DNA from: Edolisoma coerulescens
Lineage: Eukaryota > Chordata > Aves > Passeriformes > Campephagidae
DNA: 64,000 nucleotides
Direction of reading: 5' to 3'
Assembly: GCA_013397115.1 (NCBI GenBank)
Contig: VWZW01002673.1
Location: forward strand, 496,001 to 560,000
This document shows positions 62,401 to 64,000 of the stretch, piece by piece. The notes beneath the pieces are model-generated. The model searched no databases and was not told the origin of the DNA. It saw only the letters and a list, made by a program, of their open reading frames with translations. Every line of letters starts with the position of its first letter. Position 1 is the stretch's first letter. The translations under genes and the position numbers were made by a program.

Positions 62401-64000
62401 TTTTAATAGAATAAAGTCACCAGTTGAGTGTCATTCTATCCTAGTCTGTTTCGTCTTGTTTTGAAAACTTTGCTAACTATACAGGAGTTACATTGAAATG
62501 TTTAGCTGAGCAAACAAAACCAAATGGAAATCCCTATACACGAGTGTGTGTTCACAAGTACTGTAACTGCTTTAAGGTAATGAAAGACATCTGTTTGACA
62601 TTGAGGGTAATGACAGCCATTATCCTCTTCACCTGAAGCTAGAGAAATCGTGGTTCATCTCTTGGTGCAGCTGTTTGGTGTAAGTGAGCACCCCCTCAAA
62701 AGAAGGGCTCTGCTGTGTCCCACCCTACTGGAACACTGGCAAGCTGCATTGGGCCGTGGCGTCCACGGTGCCTTCTGCAGCTCCTGTGCTGCTGCAGATG
62801 GAATGGGAGAGCCTGAGGGGGAAAAGCCAGGCTTTGAATAGAGAGGAATGTAGGTATGAAAACTGAAAGAGAAAAAGAAAATCAGGTTCAATTCTTTTGA
62901 TAACAAAAGGAATAAGACATTATTGTTCCTTTGTATCTGTATTTCTTGTTAAAAAAAGAAAAAAAATAGAAGTAAAAGGCCAGCTCATTGGCTTCCAGAT
63001 AGACATGTAATTGAAACAGATGTCAAAGCTATCCTTTTTGCAAAAGTCTATGCATAAGAAGGTGCAGTTTTGGGGTGAGTTCCTGCTCCATGTTAGAAGA
63101 CCCTTTCAGTGAGAGGAACAGTTCTTTCTACAGGTTTCTTGTCGTGTTTGCAGTATACAGTTTTATTTCAAATGGGTCTGTTTTTTCCAGCAGACAGCTG
63201 TACGAATGGCAGGACAGACTTAAGTGGGAGTAGAATGAGTTGGCTGGTAAAAACGGAATGTGACAAAAATGCATGTGCAAGTTGTTTTCAGTGGCACCAA
63301 CAGAGTTGTCAGCTGTGGTCAGATCACTCCAGAGAAAATTCCTTTCTTACAATCTTCATCATTTTTCTTCTAATTTCAAACAGTGCAAGTTGCTGGTCAG
63401 GTTCACTTCAGCAGCCTAGGGTCTATCCCCTAGAAGTTCTCAAAAGCTGATCAGTCATCAGTGTAGGGATGTATGAGTCTATAAACAAAGTAAATACTTC
63501 AGAATCTTTTTGCAATGGAACATGTGTGATGAGAATATCAGCAAATCTAGTCATAAGGGCTGTTCCTGACTTTGAAAGATGTTTTTTATGGATAAATTCT
63601 AAATTCTTCTCTTGAATAAATTTTATGACTTTCAAATTGTGTATATCATTTGGTAATAAATGAATGGTTGTTACTTGAAGAAAACAGTGACTATAAATGT
63701 GCCTGCCAGAGTTGCTTACCTTATATTCTGCAGTGTTATTGTTCAGAGAATCAAAAGGTAATACAGTAGCACTCAAAAACTGAACCACTGCCTGACAGCT
63801 GAAGAGAAACTTCTCTGTTCGTTTACTAAAAACTGAACATTTGAAGAACAGTGTTAACAAATGAAAAACACAAAAGATAATTCCCATTCTCTTTAAACAG
63901 CAAATTTCTCAGTGAAAATAATAATTTATGCAGTAATAAAGGATGAGAAGAATATTAAGTGCTTACTGAACATAATACCAAATGTTACGCTTTGTGGAAA
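59425..64000 (+). other. ARHGEF10: ARHGEF10 intron 21 of window (runs off the right edge)
   Basis: About 4.6 kb follow the last exon seen. No match to the next human exon (GQLEAHQEEG...) was found. A short hairpin lies at 61646-61670. A 154-codon minus-strand frame (63423-63887) has a consensus-like donor on its own strand but no recognised similarity. Confidence 0.8.
61646..61670. repeat. perfect inverted repeat, 10-bp arms
   Basis: ATCTCCATAT and ATATGGAGAT are exact reverse complements around a 5-base loop. AT-rich simple hairpin; no known RNA family recognised. Confidence 0.9.

Noticed and set aside
1..64000. tRNA, rRNA, snRNA, microRNA clusters and CRISPR arrays
   Set aside because: Scanned for by eye; no cloverleaf boxes, rRNA motifs or regularly spaced repeats were seen. 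Short hairpins at 58416 and 61646 are too small for microRNA precursors.

Overview
The window is vertebrate nuclear DNA, almost certainly from a bird. Five CR1-type LINE pieces lie in the introns, along with two solo LTRs of kinds I recognise from bird genomes, and intron sizes are modest. Nothing bacterial, plasmid-like or CRISPR-like is present.

The only gene I can firmly support is ARHGEF10 (Rho guanine nucleotide exchange factor 10), on the + strand. The window contains 21 consecutive internal coding exons between 379 and 59424. All are bounded by AG...GT and their codon phases join without a break, giving 895 complete codons (numbered here as local residues 1-895). The start codon and N-terminal exons lie upstream of the window. 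The last part of the beta-propeller and the C-terminus lie downstream, because no further exon was found between 59425 and 64000.

Layout: exons 1-3 (379-4337) encode an acidic N-terminal region with a doubled IYDDV motif. Exons 4-6 (7370-11312) encode a charged, probably coiled-coil helix and a basic linker. Exons 7-11 (15032-20342) encode the DH (Dbl homology) exchange domain. Exons 12-16 (22659-43281) encode a split PH-like domain, interrupted by the largest intron (25268-41015, 15.7 kb). Exons 17-21 (44211-59424) encode the first part of the C-terminal WD40-like propeller. DH and PH together form the Rho exchange module, and the propeller is the presumed partner-binding or regulatory part.

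The introns hold CR1 pieces near 1376-1500, 14628-14740, 21469-21985 and 28945-29850 (all antisense to the gene) and one sense-oriented piece near 12470-12860. They also hold a 580-bp ERVL-like solo LTR (9086-9665, imperfect 5-bp target duplication) and a 365-bp ERVK-like solo LTR (35179-35543, perfect 6-bp duplication CACTAG).

The observation most worth checking is at exon 15. Its homology-supported donor is poor, while a much better donor 111 nt downstream keeps the frame and would add 37 residues in the PH domain. A NAGNAG acceptor at exon 10 is also notable. Two antisense open frames with splice-like borders in the last introns are recorded as weak leads. I found no convincing undescribed system; the rest looks like ordinary intron sequence.
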